Shown here in pieces: positions 6,978 through 19,000 of a stretch of 22,061 nt of DNA. The notes under the pieces were generated by a model that was not told where the DNA came from, did no database searches, and saw only the letters and a list, made by a program, of their open reading frames with translations. Each line of letters begins with the position of its first letter. Position 1 is the stretch's first letter. The stretch is from Elusimicrobiota bacterium. GTDB lineage: Bacteria > Elusimicrobiota > Elusimicrobia > Elusimicrobiales > UBA9959. The translations under genes were made by a program, and so were the position numbers. The stretch is from the NCBI GenBank assembly GCA_003450815.1, contig DMES01000075.1, positions 1 through 22,061 on the forward strand, read 5' to 3'.

Positions 6978-7091
6978 AGAGAGAGTTGATGTCTGTTGGT
7001 GGCGGTGGCGACTAAGGATTTTGTGATTATGCAATGCGGGTTTGAAACGTGGAATAATTAGGGACTTTCTCTTTGCAAGGAGATAATTTAT

Positions 7092-10000
7092 ATGCGCAAG
7101 ATAAAAAATGATTTGGCTGGCCTTTTAATCGCTGTGATGCTGGTCGGCGCGGGTTCATCCGCTTACGCGGCATGTGTAACAACCTTTAAAGTTCCCGGGG
7201 ATGGAAGTAGTATACAGAGCGGAATTGATGTGGCCCGGAACACCACATTAAGCGGCGACCACTGTGTTGTGGTGGATAACGGAACATATAACGAGGCGGT
7301 GACTATAGATAGTATTAATACGGATAACCATCGCGTAATAATTGTCTCATCGCCGTCCGCTACAGTGATGGTGCAGCCGCCTAATGGCTCGAATGCAATT
7401 TTCAATATCAAAAATGCCAGCGTAACTATTTCCGGCATTAATATCGCGGCGTTTATCGCAAATAGTAGTCAATACGGAATTCAGGTGTCTTCCGATAGCA
7501 GCGTTATCAGTAGTGTAAACATTAACGGCTATAACTATATTACCTCAGCCGGCCTTTTTATTGAATCCGACCACAATCAAGTGCTCAATAGCACGATATC
7601 AGCCAGCGCAGGAGGTGTGCCCGCTGTTTACCTTAGCGCCGCCTCAAACAATCTGATCAGCCAGAGTTATATCTCCACTTTCGGATCTGGTATAGCGATT
7701 TCCGGCGGATCCGCCTACAACACCATCAGCTTTAGCACCGTAACCATCACGGCGGGCGGCGGGACGGGCTGTTCTGTGAATAATGCCTCAGCCACAATCA
7801 TTACCGATTCCTATCTGTACAGTGAGGGTAGTGTCGTTCTTGTCGTGGGTTCCACCGGCACCATAATAAATTCCAGCGTTTTGGCAAACTCGAGCGGGTG
7901 GGCGCTGAATCTGGGCGGCTCCGTAAATTTATCGCTGCTCTCAAGCGTGGTTAGCGGAATAAATATCGGCGGCTCAAATAGCGGCTTGCTGATCTTCTCT
8001 TCAAATACGATCGGTGGCGGTTCGTATGGAATCAGTTTCTTCCCATTGGCCGAGGGCGCGAAGGTGGTTATAGCCTCGATGACCTTCCAGGCGCTGATGC
8101 CGGGAGCCACAGCCATTAACTTCCCGAACAGCGGCATTTTTGTTTCCACTTTCAGCGATGTGGTTTTCGCCGACGCCAATCTCGGTGTTAACGTGAACGG
8201 CAGTCTTCTCGCTTTCGGTTCGGATATCAGAATGTTAAACGCTACCGGCGTCAAAGCCGGCGCCGCGTTTGAGCACGACAGCCCAACTAACTTTGTGCAT
8301 TGGGGAACTGAAGAGTCCGCCGGTGCCTTCAGCGGGGATTTCTTAAACGGCGGCAGCGATTATAATGGCGGTCCGGCCCAGAATGGCGTTATGCAATACG
8401 GTGTGGGGATAGCCGTGGATACAATAACGGCCGGCGGCCCCTTTACTTATGTGGTAATGGTTTCTTCAGCCGGCGCCTCGGCCGACTATCTTACCGTGAA
8501 ATATAACGCCGCAGGGGTAAAAGTTTCCTCCGTTGCTTTTGCCAAGGGCTCGTCTTTCAATGAGCGGCCGGCCATTGCAGTAGGGCCCGGCGGGTATGTG
8601 TATGTGGCGGCGGATGTGGCGGAAGGTTCCAAACTGCACCCTTATTCCTACTCCGGCCTTCTGCTTAGATATAATTCCGACCTGAACCAGGCTTCCATGG
8701 TTTCAACTACCTATGACGCCGCGGGCGGCGGGGCCTTTGACACTTTTTATGGCGTTGCCGCGGACGCCGCTGGAAATGTATATGTGACCGGCACCTCTAA
8801 CAACGGCTATGGCGGGGCCGGCGACCAGGAAATAGTCACCATAAAATACGATTCCGCCCTGGTGTTCGTTTCGTCCTCCATCTTTAATGTAAGCGGTACG
8901 GGCCTTCACGATATAGGTTACGGCATTGCCGCCGATTCCGGGAATGTTTATGTCACAGGCATGACCAATAATGCGCCCTCTAGTCCCTCCTGCGTTACGC
9001 TTAAGTACAGCAAGAGTATGACTTTTATCTCATCCGCGTCATTCGTCAACGGCTCCGGATTATGTTACGCCGTAGCTCCCTCTGAGGTTTTCGGTGCGGT
9101 TTTTGTGGCCGGGCAGTCAAATAACGGCTCTAATTGGGATTCTTTCATCGCAAAATACGACAATAATCTGGTGCTCAAGTCTTCCGCCGGCTATAACGGC
9201 GGCTATGACGACTCCGCTTACGGCCTGGCTGCGGACAGGTTTGGCGATATTTATGTGACCGGTAAATCCAATAATGCGGGTAACAGCGACTATGTTTTAT
9301 TCAAATTTAATCAGTACCTGACCTTCCTTTCGTCCGACACCCATGACAGCGGCTACAATGATATCGGTTACAGCCTGGCTGTGGATACCGCCCCCAATCT
9401 GTATGCGGCTGCTTTCACCAACAACGGTACCAACGACGTGACGCATACAATGCGCTATTACCAGAAGGGACTGGGCGGAACCACTGTTTATGTTTCCAGC
9501 GCTAACATATCACAGACCTATTTTATGGAGGGAGTGGAAGCTGCCGCGTTCAGGGGTACTATTTATACCGCCTATGGAGAGACTCCAATTTCCAACATCC
9601 GCGTGCATGTCAATCCTGCCGGGCCTTACGGGTACATATCTTCCGTGGGTTTATATGTGGACAACTTTAACGGCGTTTGGGAACCCGGGATCGATAGTCT
9701 GGTGTCCAGCGCTGCGGTTATCTCCGGCTATGTGGATTTGCCCATATTTGAAGGAATAGTAGACAGCAATCCTCATGGCTTTTTTCTTACTCTTACTCCC
9801 GGAGCCTCAGCAGTGGGGAGTAGTGTCAACCTGGCTATTGATTCCGCTGACGCCTTTACAGTGGGCGGCGTAATGGCCGCGCAGCAGATATATCCCATGA
9901 CTTCCGCCGCCACTACGGTCCAATCCAGGTTTACAGGAGATTTCTCCCAGCAGGGCGGCGCCAATTTTGACGGCGGCGATATGGATATCGGTCTGGCGGC

Positions 10001-13000
10001 CGCATTCTATAACTCCAATGTGTACGTTGTCGGTATCTCTTCACCAACCGGCGGTATTCTGGTCAAATATGATGCTTCGGGAAATAAAGTTTCCTCCGCC
10101 ACTTTTGCCGGAATAGAGTTGTTGGGTGTGGTTGCCAATTCCAATGGTATTTATGCGACGGCCCAGGGCGAGCAAGAAATGGGGTTTATTACGTTAAAGT
10201 ATACGCATGACCTGGTTTTTGTGTCTTCAGCCGTTCTCGCCGGCGAGCCCAGTGCAAGGAATCTGGCGGCAGACGCGGAGGGCAATATTTATGTGGTAGG
10301 TTCCGATAACCTGCAACAGGGAAGCCTGGAGGATTATAAGTTCGTGAAGTACGACTCTAATCTGGAACTAATAGGTTCACCGGTCATTTTTGATGCCGGA
10401 GGTAATGATGAAGGCCGCGGCATAGCTGTTGATAACGGGAATGTGTATGTTACCGGCGACAGCCTGATTGGCGGAGCCACCTATTTTGTAACTGTCAAAT
10501 TTGACTCAAACTCCATGACATGGCTCTCTTCCGCTGTTTATTCTAACGCTTATACATCATCGGACCTGGCACCGGGGGGGAAACTGGCTGTAAACCCAAA
10601 CACGCATGAGGTTTATTTTGTGGGGACAAGCGGTACGGAAAACGACAGGCATATACTGACGATAAGGTATTCACAGGACCTTCAGCAGCTGAGTACGGCT
10701 GTATTCACCGGCGCAGCCGTCTATCAGTTGGGCGCCGGCATAACGCTGGATGCTACCGGCTATGTTTACACGCTCGGCAAAGATGGTTCATCCACTGATT
10801 ATCCGGTTCTGATCAAATACAATCCCAACCTGGATTTGATGTCCAGCACGGAAAGCATTCACTACTATATGCCGCTGGCAGTCGCGCCGGATCCAGTCAC
10901 CGGCGAGAGCTATGTGACTGGTTTTTATATCTCGGATGGCTCGAAGGATATGTCTAAAGCTGACATGCGCACCGTTAAATTGCCTGCGCTTGCCGACGGA
11001 ACATCCGCTAACCACAATCCCGTGCTTTCCTGGACCGGCGACGTGAAATACGAGTCCGGCGGTCTTAATTATGCAACGGGAAATACTTCGATGTGGTTCG
11101 TTTACCGGATGAAATATACTGACCAGGATAACGACCCGCCGTTGTCCGCCCCGGAGTTGTATATCACAAACGGAGGCGGCGCGGTGTACGTCACGGGGTT
11201 GTCTATCACGAACGGAGGCGGCGGGCCTTATGCCATGAGTGAACTGGACCCGGGCGATACTACTTACAGCGACGGCAAGGTTTATACCTATTCAACAATG
11301 CTTGATGTCGGGGCCGGTTACGGATATTATTTTGTGGCGCAGGACTCGCACACCGCATCGGCCGTCGGCGATCCAACCATTACAAACTTCGGGCCTGTAG
11401 TGGAATCTTCCCAGACGCTTACCTATCAGACCGGCACGCATCTCTCCGCCGGCGTCACCGCACAGTTGCTGCTGACGTCTATGTATCAGCCTTACTATAA
11501 CGCGGCAATAGCCAAGGACCAGCCGGGAAATATTTATACCGCGCAAATCATATCGTCAAATTCCGCGAACACTCTGGCGCTGGCAAAATATAATTTCGCG
11601 GGAGGGGACGCCTGGACCAGGTTTATGCCTATGCCTTCCGGGGCTTATTCCAAAGACATCTCGGTTGACGCCGCGGGCAACAGCTATGTGCTAAGCGGTA
11701 TAAACTACGGTTCCGGTTTATCCATAGCCAAATACGACGCTCGGGGCGCGGAACTGTGGACCAGCACTTGGACCTCCGGCAATATGGACATGCCGGGAGC
11801 CATACGCGTTACTCCCGACGGAAAAGCGTATGTCGCGTCTTATCATTACGATTCTGTCGCCGGAGGTTCCAAAATCGTTCTTTTGAAATATAACGCTTTA
11901 GGCGCGCCGGTCGGGGCTCCGGTCGCGTATCAATCGGTTCCGGGCGGAAGCAGCGAGTACGCGTATTCACTGGCGCTTGTGCCGGGCGCGACCACGTTCA
12001 TTTATGTGGCGGGAGCAAGTTATCTAAACGGCGGCAATAATAGCGGGCTTTTGCTTAAATATGCAGATGTCTCCAAGACGCTGGTCGGCCCGTTGTGGAC
12101 CGCTAAATATGACAGTCACGGCTTCAATACAGCCAATGCCGTTGCCGTTGACCAGTTCGGGAATATTTATGTAACCGGCCAGGAGGAGAGGGGGGATATC
12201 CAGCAGGGCTATAACATGTGGCTTGCCAAGTACGATGCTTCCGGAACGCAGCGGTGGGTCAAAACATATAATTCCGGCTCATATACATACGATAACGCCA
12301 ATGCCCTCGCGGTAGACAATTTAGGCAATGTCTATATCGCCGGACAAGTGGATATGTGGAGCAGCGGAGAGGGTGAGAATTTCTGGCTTGGCGAATACAA
12401 CCCCATAGGAAATTTAATAATGGTCCGCAATTATAATTCCGGCGGCAGTAATACCGATCACGCCTATGCTATCACGGCGGGTTCGGCTTCTGTCTATGTG
12501 ATGGGGTCGTTCACGGATTATTCCGGCGGCGGTCAGGCAGGCGGTTCTATTTTATCAGGACTATACATTATGCCGACTGTGGCGGGCGGCGGAGGCGGAA
12601 CTCCCGCTCCGTTCCTGTCGGCCATGGAAGGACCTTATACCGGTTCTGTGGCGCTTTCCTGGAATTATCCGATGAACCTGCTTCCGGGCTCCTCTTTCTA
12701 TATCCAGTCAAGTTCGGCGCTCGCCGTAGCTTGGAATCCCGCCCGGGCGCAGGTTGTTGTGGCCACAGCTGTTTCCAAGGGTGACATGCAAAATTATACC
12801 TACGGCGGCCTTATGACCGGCAGGAATCCTGATCAAAGTATGGCCCCGAATTATATGTTCAGGGTCTGGTTGTCTTCCGCCAGCGGCAGTTATACGCTTA
12901 TGCCTGCGGCCACAAGCTACGCCAAAACTCCGTTCGCATATGACAATACCCAGGATTACGGTCAGGACCGCATGTCATATCTTTCCAATGTCCAGATAGG

Positions 13001-16000
13001 AACCGGCACGGGCAGCGCTATAGCGCTGGAAGGCAATTCTGTTTACCAGGCTTTCGGTAACAATTCGGGTGACTCAGTGGGCCTTGGTTTCAGAAAATAT
13101 AACCTTAACTCTTATGTGGAGTGGACGAGATTCTTTAATACCGCCGCCGGAGCGTATTACAGCGTGAATTCCATGGTCCGCGACAGCGCTGGGAATTTCT
13201 ACGCGGTGGGCAGCGAAACCCCGGTCAGCTCTCCCGACAACAGGAATATCTGGCTGGGAAAATTCAGCGCGGCGGGAAACCTGCTCTGGTCCTATTCCGA
13301 TGACATTAACGGAGGATATGACGAGCTTCACGACGCGGCGCTTGACGGGGCGGGCGGGCTTTATGTGGCCGGAGAATACGGCAATGCGGTGGGAAAAGGG
13401 GCGCATATATTTGCAAGGAAATACAATGTGTCGGCTTCCTCCTATGCTTCTGTGTCCTGGACCTACACCGAATCAGGCTTCGCGGCGGATGGGGATGACG
13501 GGGTTTATGGGGTGGCGGTTGACACGGTCAACGCCCGTGTTTATTTCACAGGCGTTTTAACGAATGCTTCCGGAAATTCCGACCTCTGGGTGCGCAAAAT
13601 GATGCTTGATAATACTTTTGTGTCGTCGTTCACCTATGACTCAGGTTCCGGAAATGATTATGGATATGGCGTAGCGGTAAACGCATCCGGCGTTTATGTC
13701 GCCGGGTCAAAAGCTGACTTCGGAAAGCAGTCTATTTACATGGCCAGATACCCCTTGGCGTTAGGCGCTACCGTTTGGGCGCTCACTTCAGGCCCACAGG
13801 GCAATTCGGAAATGTACAGTATTAAGCTGGACGGCGCTGGAAATGTTTATGGCGCCGGCTATGAAACTTCCGCCACCGGAAAGAACGCTGTTTACGGAAA
13901 GCTTGATCCCAATGGGAATCTGCTCTGGGGCAGGTCTTTTAACGATAATAACTCCTACGGCGATACAATAGCCTACGGCATTAAGGTGGATGCGTCAGGG
14001 ATGGTTTGTTCGGCGTTGTATAATAAAGGGTATCCCGGTTTCTATGTATTCCCGCAGCAGTCGTTCGACCTTCAGGCCGAGCAGTATTATGTGCCCGGCT
14101 CGGTAAAGCTCCACTGGATGTCCCCATTGACAATGCCGGCCGGCAGCCCGCGCTTCTATATCCAGTACAGCACTTATCAGGCTGTTTCCTGGTCCACGGC
14201 CGCGGCTCAGGTTTCATTTAGCGCCCAGTCCGCCGTTATGCAGGGAACATACCAGGAGAAGGCTGTTTTCGGCCTTGACAATGGCAGAGATGCGCAGGGG
14301 ATGTCTATCGCCCCTGTCTATTATTTCAAACTATGGATCTCCTCGGACACAGGAGTTGTGCCTGTCGCAGTGAACGGCACTCCTTCGGCAAAGGCTTCCG
14401 ACGCCTATCCGGGCGAAAATATGGCCATGTATCCCGGCGACGCCAGGCTTTATACCATAGGCTCCAATATGAATAACCCGTCACCGGCGGGCATGGGTAT
14501 GGAGATGGAATTTAACGGCGTTGCCAAAGATATGGCCGGCAACATTTATATGGTTGCCAACTCCAACTGGAACGGGAGCGGTCTGTTCGTGCTCAAAAAG
14601 TTCAAGTTCGATCTTTCCGGCCTCCTGGTTTTGAGCACAAATACCTGGACAAGATCTTACACTCCTGGTGAAAGTTACAGTGTCAAGGCCGAGAAGATTG
14701 CGGCGGACGCTTCCGGGAATTTATATGTCACCGGCTATGAGATAAACCAGCAGGGAGCTACCGGGAAGGACCTCTTCCTCATGAAGTTCAATTCCGACAG
14801 TTCACTCGCCTGGAAATACACCAGTTCCGCCTCTGGCGACGATATGGGTTACGCCGTGGCAGTTGACACCGGCGCCAGGTATGCTTATGTGGCGGGCAGT
14901 TCCGGCACCGTTTCGATGGAAGACATCTATATAGCCAAGTTCAATGTTTCAAATGCCACCGGCCCCGTAAATCCCGTTTGGACCGTTTCATATGCCGGAA
15001 CGGGAAACGGCTCGGATATCGCTTACGGAATAACTGTGCGCGAAAACAATGTCTACGCTGTAGGTTCTTCCAATGAAAGCGGCGGCAGAGGCGCTTCAAT
15101 ATGGGCCGGCCGCTACGACGCGTCCAATGTTAATACACCTTACACCACGACCATAAGCAATAATTCCGGCTCCGCCCCTGAGGCCGCTTATGACGTGGCC
15201 GTGGACAGTTCAGGGTATGTTTATGTCGCAGGTGAAACCATTAACGCTCTATACCCCGACAGGCCGAATAATGACGGGGTCATCTACAAATCAAGCGCCG
15301 ACCTGAGCGATTTTGGGGCTATATTCGGTGTTTATGACAGCCAGATCCATGCGAACGATGCGGCTTATGGCCTTGTTTTGGATGTTTCGGGCGGTATTTA
15401 CGCGGTTGGAATGGAAGAGCGTTATGACCTTAACCAGGATAAAAATCTCTGGATACGGAAATACGGTTCCGACAGTTCGGAGCTTTGGATGCAGACCTTT
15501 AATTCCAATAATACCAACGGCGGAGTGAATTTTGCGAATGCGGATGTGGGACTTGGCGTTGCCGTGGACAATTCAGGTTTCGTTTATGTGAGCGGCAGGT
15601 TCGGCGCTAATGGCGGTATGTACCGCTACAAGCAGTCAAACCCCTCCATACTCAATAATCCGACTCTTAATGTTGTTGTGAAGAGAGGCAGCAGTAATTC
15701 CACTCTGACCACGGATTTTCCGGGTGTGGTCGTGGCGCTTATACCTTTCTCACAGACTGGCGGAATTGACGCCTCAAGAATAATAACCGGCACCACCAAC
15801 GCGAACGGTGTTTTTACGACAAAGGCTCCGGCCGGACGGCAGTATTTTATAGCTCTCTCAACACAAGGGTGGATACCGACAATACAAGATCAGCAGATGG
15901 ACCCGTACGGTCACTTCTTTGTTCAGCTTAACGGCGATGTCACTCCTCCGCCGTTTATTCTCTACCCGCGGCCCGAGGGGGACCCGGCTTATCCGCTGAC

Positions 16001-19000
16001 GGTGACCATCACCAGCGCGGCGGCTAATGACAGCGTCATGGCTGAGATTTTCTACATGCAGACGGGAGAAAAGGTCGCTTATGGCATATCGCAGATTGCC
16101 GTCGGTAGAAGCAGCGTTACCTTTACCGTTCCCAATGTTTCTCCCGCGGACGCGAATATTTACTCGCTCGGCATTACTATACCCAATAAAAATATTATGA
16201 AGAGCATATTGCTCGACGCGGCTTTCCCGCGGGTCAAGGATGCCTATACGGTAAGCATGTCCACCGTTGACGGAGCCATAGCCGCTTTTGGCGGTTTTGA
16301 CGCCGGAGTTTCCACAAATCCGGCTTCGCTTGAAGGCGTGGTCAGGGACCGGACTTACGCTTCCCCTATAACCGGCGCCAGAGTTTCTATCTATCATCGG
16401 GGTTGCGGTATGGGGAATAATCCGCAGTATGACGATTATGAAACCCTGAGCGATGTGAATGGCAGATTCTCTTTCTATGACGTCCCGCATAGCACCATTC
16501 CTTACCAGGTTGAAGTTAAAAAGTCAGGTTACTCGAGGGGCGGCTACGGAGGATGCTGGTGGGATTCCATGCAAAGCGTTTATGTGCCCAACGGCATCAC
16601 CGTTTCAGGCGCGGCGATGGCCAACTACCAGGAATTCAGCCTTGACCAGGCCACCTTCACTTTCAAAGCCATTATCACTTATAACGGCGTCCCGGTACCT
16701 AACGCCAGCGTTATGGTGTATGGCGATTATAACTGGTATTCCAGCGGCAGCTCGAGCGACGTTTACAGGCAGAACGGCGGTATAAACACAGACGCTAATA
16801 TAAAAACCGGGGCCGACGGTTCATTTACTTTCAGCTCAGCCACATTTAACGGCCTGCTGGAAGGAGGACTCCGGCTGCAGGTTGCATTCTTCGGTAACTG
16901 GACCGATATCAACCGGGGCGCTAATCAGCATAGCAACGGCGACGGCTCTCCCGATTATGACGATATCAGGATAGTACTTTCAGGCCAGCGCTCGTTAGCG
17001 AACCTGGACAACATATGTACTGTCGGCAAAGTATGGGTGTTGAAAGCGTCGGACGGCTCCTGCATGACAGCGGCTACACCAGAGACCGCGCTTACCTTCA
17101 ATATAGAGCCGGCTGGCGGCAATGCGACCGGCTCTCTCTCCGGAAAGGTGGTCTTTGTAACCACTTACACTGTAAGCGCGCAAAATCCGCTGATTATTTC
17201 CACCTCAGCCCCGGTAACCGTTATGGCCTCGCAGGATTGTAACGGCGGGTGTAACGGCAACCAGTCTGTAGGATTCACTTCGCTTTCAGGCACCTATAAT
17301 GTAAGTACCGCTGCTTACAGTATTACCCTGTCCACAGGCGTAAGTTACTATGCGCATATAGTTTCCGCCGATTGGGGCCAGATAACCTCCTTTGACTCCA
17401 GCGTGAACCTGTCTTCCACCGACACCGCCAGGATGGATTTCACAGTAGGCAGGGCCGGCGTGCTTAAAGGCAGTATAAAGCTTCCGAATGGAAATAACTT
17501 CAAGCCTTACTTGGGCAACGGAAATAATGACCCGGCTGAATATTCAGCCGAGATACAGTTACAAGGCAAAAATGTGGATGTGAATACCGGAAGCGGAATT
17601 GACAACAACGGGGAATTTGAATTTCCGAATATCGCGCCCGGAATTTATGATATAACGCTTAAACCGCAGGGCGCCGGCTTTGTGTGGGTTCCGATAAATC
17701 TGACGGGCGTGTCTGTGACGGCGGGCAAAACCACAGAGGTCAAACTGCAGCTGACTGACGGTCTTGTAGTACAGCCGCAGATACTGGGCCTGCCAGATAT
17801 TTCCACTCCGACCTGGCAGTATGTTATAGTGCCGGTGCCGTCCGGCACGGAGATGAACCAGAAAAAAATAACGGAAATGTTCTTCGGTAAGGATGCGACA
17901 TTTACCTTTAATTACAGCACCAATACAAGAACCTGGGACAAGAAATATATGCTGCCTGGACAGTATGATTTCTATCTTATGCTGGCAGCAATGTATAATC
18001 CCGGAGACAATAGCAGCCAGAATCAACAGACTAGCTATGATCAATTCGGCAACTTCATAGGTAAGGTCAAAGGTGTGGCTGTGCAGAAATTTGAGGCTAA
18101 TCCCAGCCTTGGTTCTTATAACCAGCCCATACCGGTAAATATCCTCGGTTCCATAGGGCAGGGCGGGTTTAATGGCACAGTGAAAGGCGCCCGGGTCTTT
18201 ACGGACGCGGATGTTATAAGAATATTCGCCAACTTCGAGAATGAAATAACACGGCTTATCCCGGCTGTCATGATATATGATTCCGCCGGCGACCTGAAAG
18301 GTTATGCCGCCGCTATGCCTTCGGAGGCCGATTTCCCGGCTTTCTGGGCCATTATGCAGAATAGGGACGCCAGCGCTCTGAAAAATTATTTCTTTGACTA
18401 TCCGGGACGCTTTATGATAGCGGGCCTGCCGCCCGGCAGATATACGGCGGTGTTTTCCAACCCGAATTACCCGCCAGTAGCCAAGGAGATTGAGCTGCCC
18501 AAAGAGGGCTATGCGCTTGACTTTGAGGCCCAGCATATACTGGCCGGGTCCATTTCCGGCACGGTTCTGGTAAGCGGCTCCTCCGAGCCTGTTGCCAATG
18601 CCGCGATTTACCTGAAACATCGTATAGTGGAAAAGTTTACCAAGACCGACGACACCGGGCACTTCTCCTTCTCAAACCTCCCCTCCGGCATTTACAGGAT
18701 GGAGATTAGCAAGGATGGTTTTGTGACTACCGGAGATAAGACCTCTCTGTCAGGCTCCGACAACGTGCAATTCTCCTTCTATATGACGCCATCCGGATCA
18801 AAGATCACCGGCAAGGTTTACCTGAGCAAGTTCCCCTCTCCGCTCACTAAGGCGGGAATAAGCATAGTGGCGTACGACGAAACACTGAACGTCAACTTCC
18901 CCAACTCCTACCTGCCTAAGATTGCGGCCATTACGAATGCAAGCGGCGAATATGAGCTGACCGGCATTATCCCCGGCCATATTTACAAGGTTTCCGCGTT

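Noticed and set aside
7164..7180. Lipoprotein processing of the giant protein at Cys28
   Set aside because: The context YAAC lacks the Leu/Val/Ile usual at -3, and ordinary cleavage after SAYA fits better.
17559..18662. Long open frame on the minus strand (about 367 codons) inside the giant gene
   Set aside because: It lies fully antisense to a strongly patterned coding region, has no recognisable domain and is rich in low-complexity H/R/I. It is a shadow of the giant gene. The same holds for minus-strand frames at 15858-16490 and 19665-20351.
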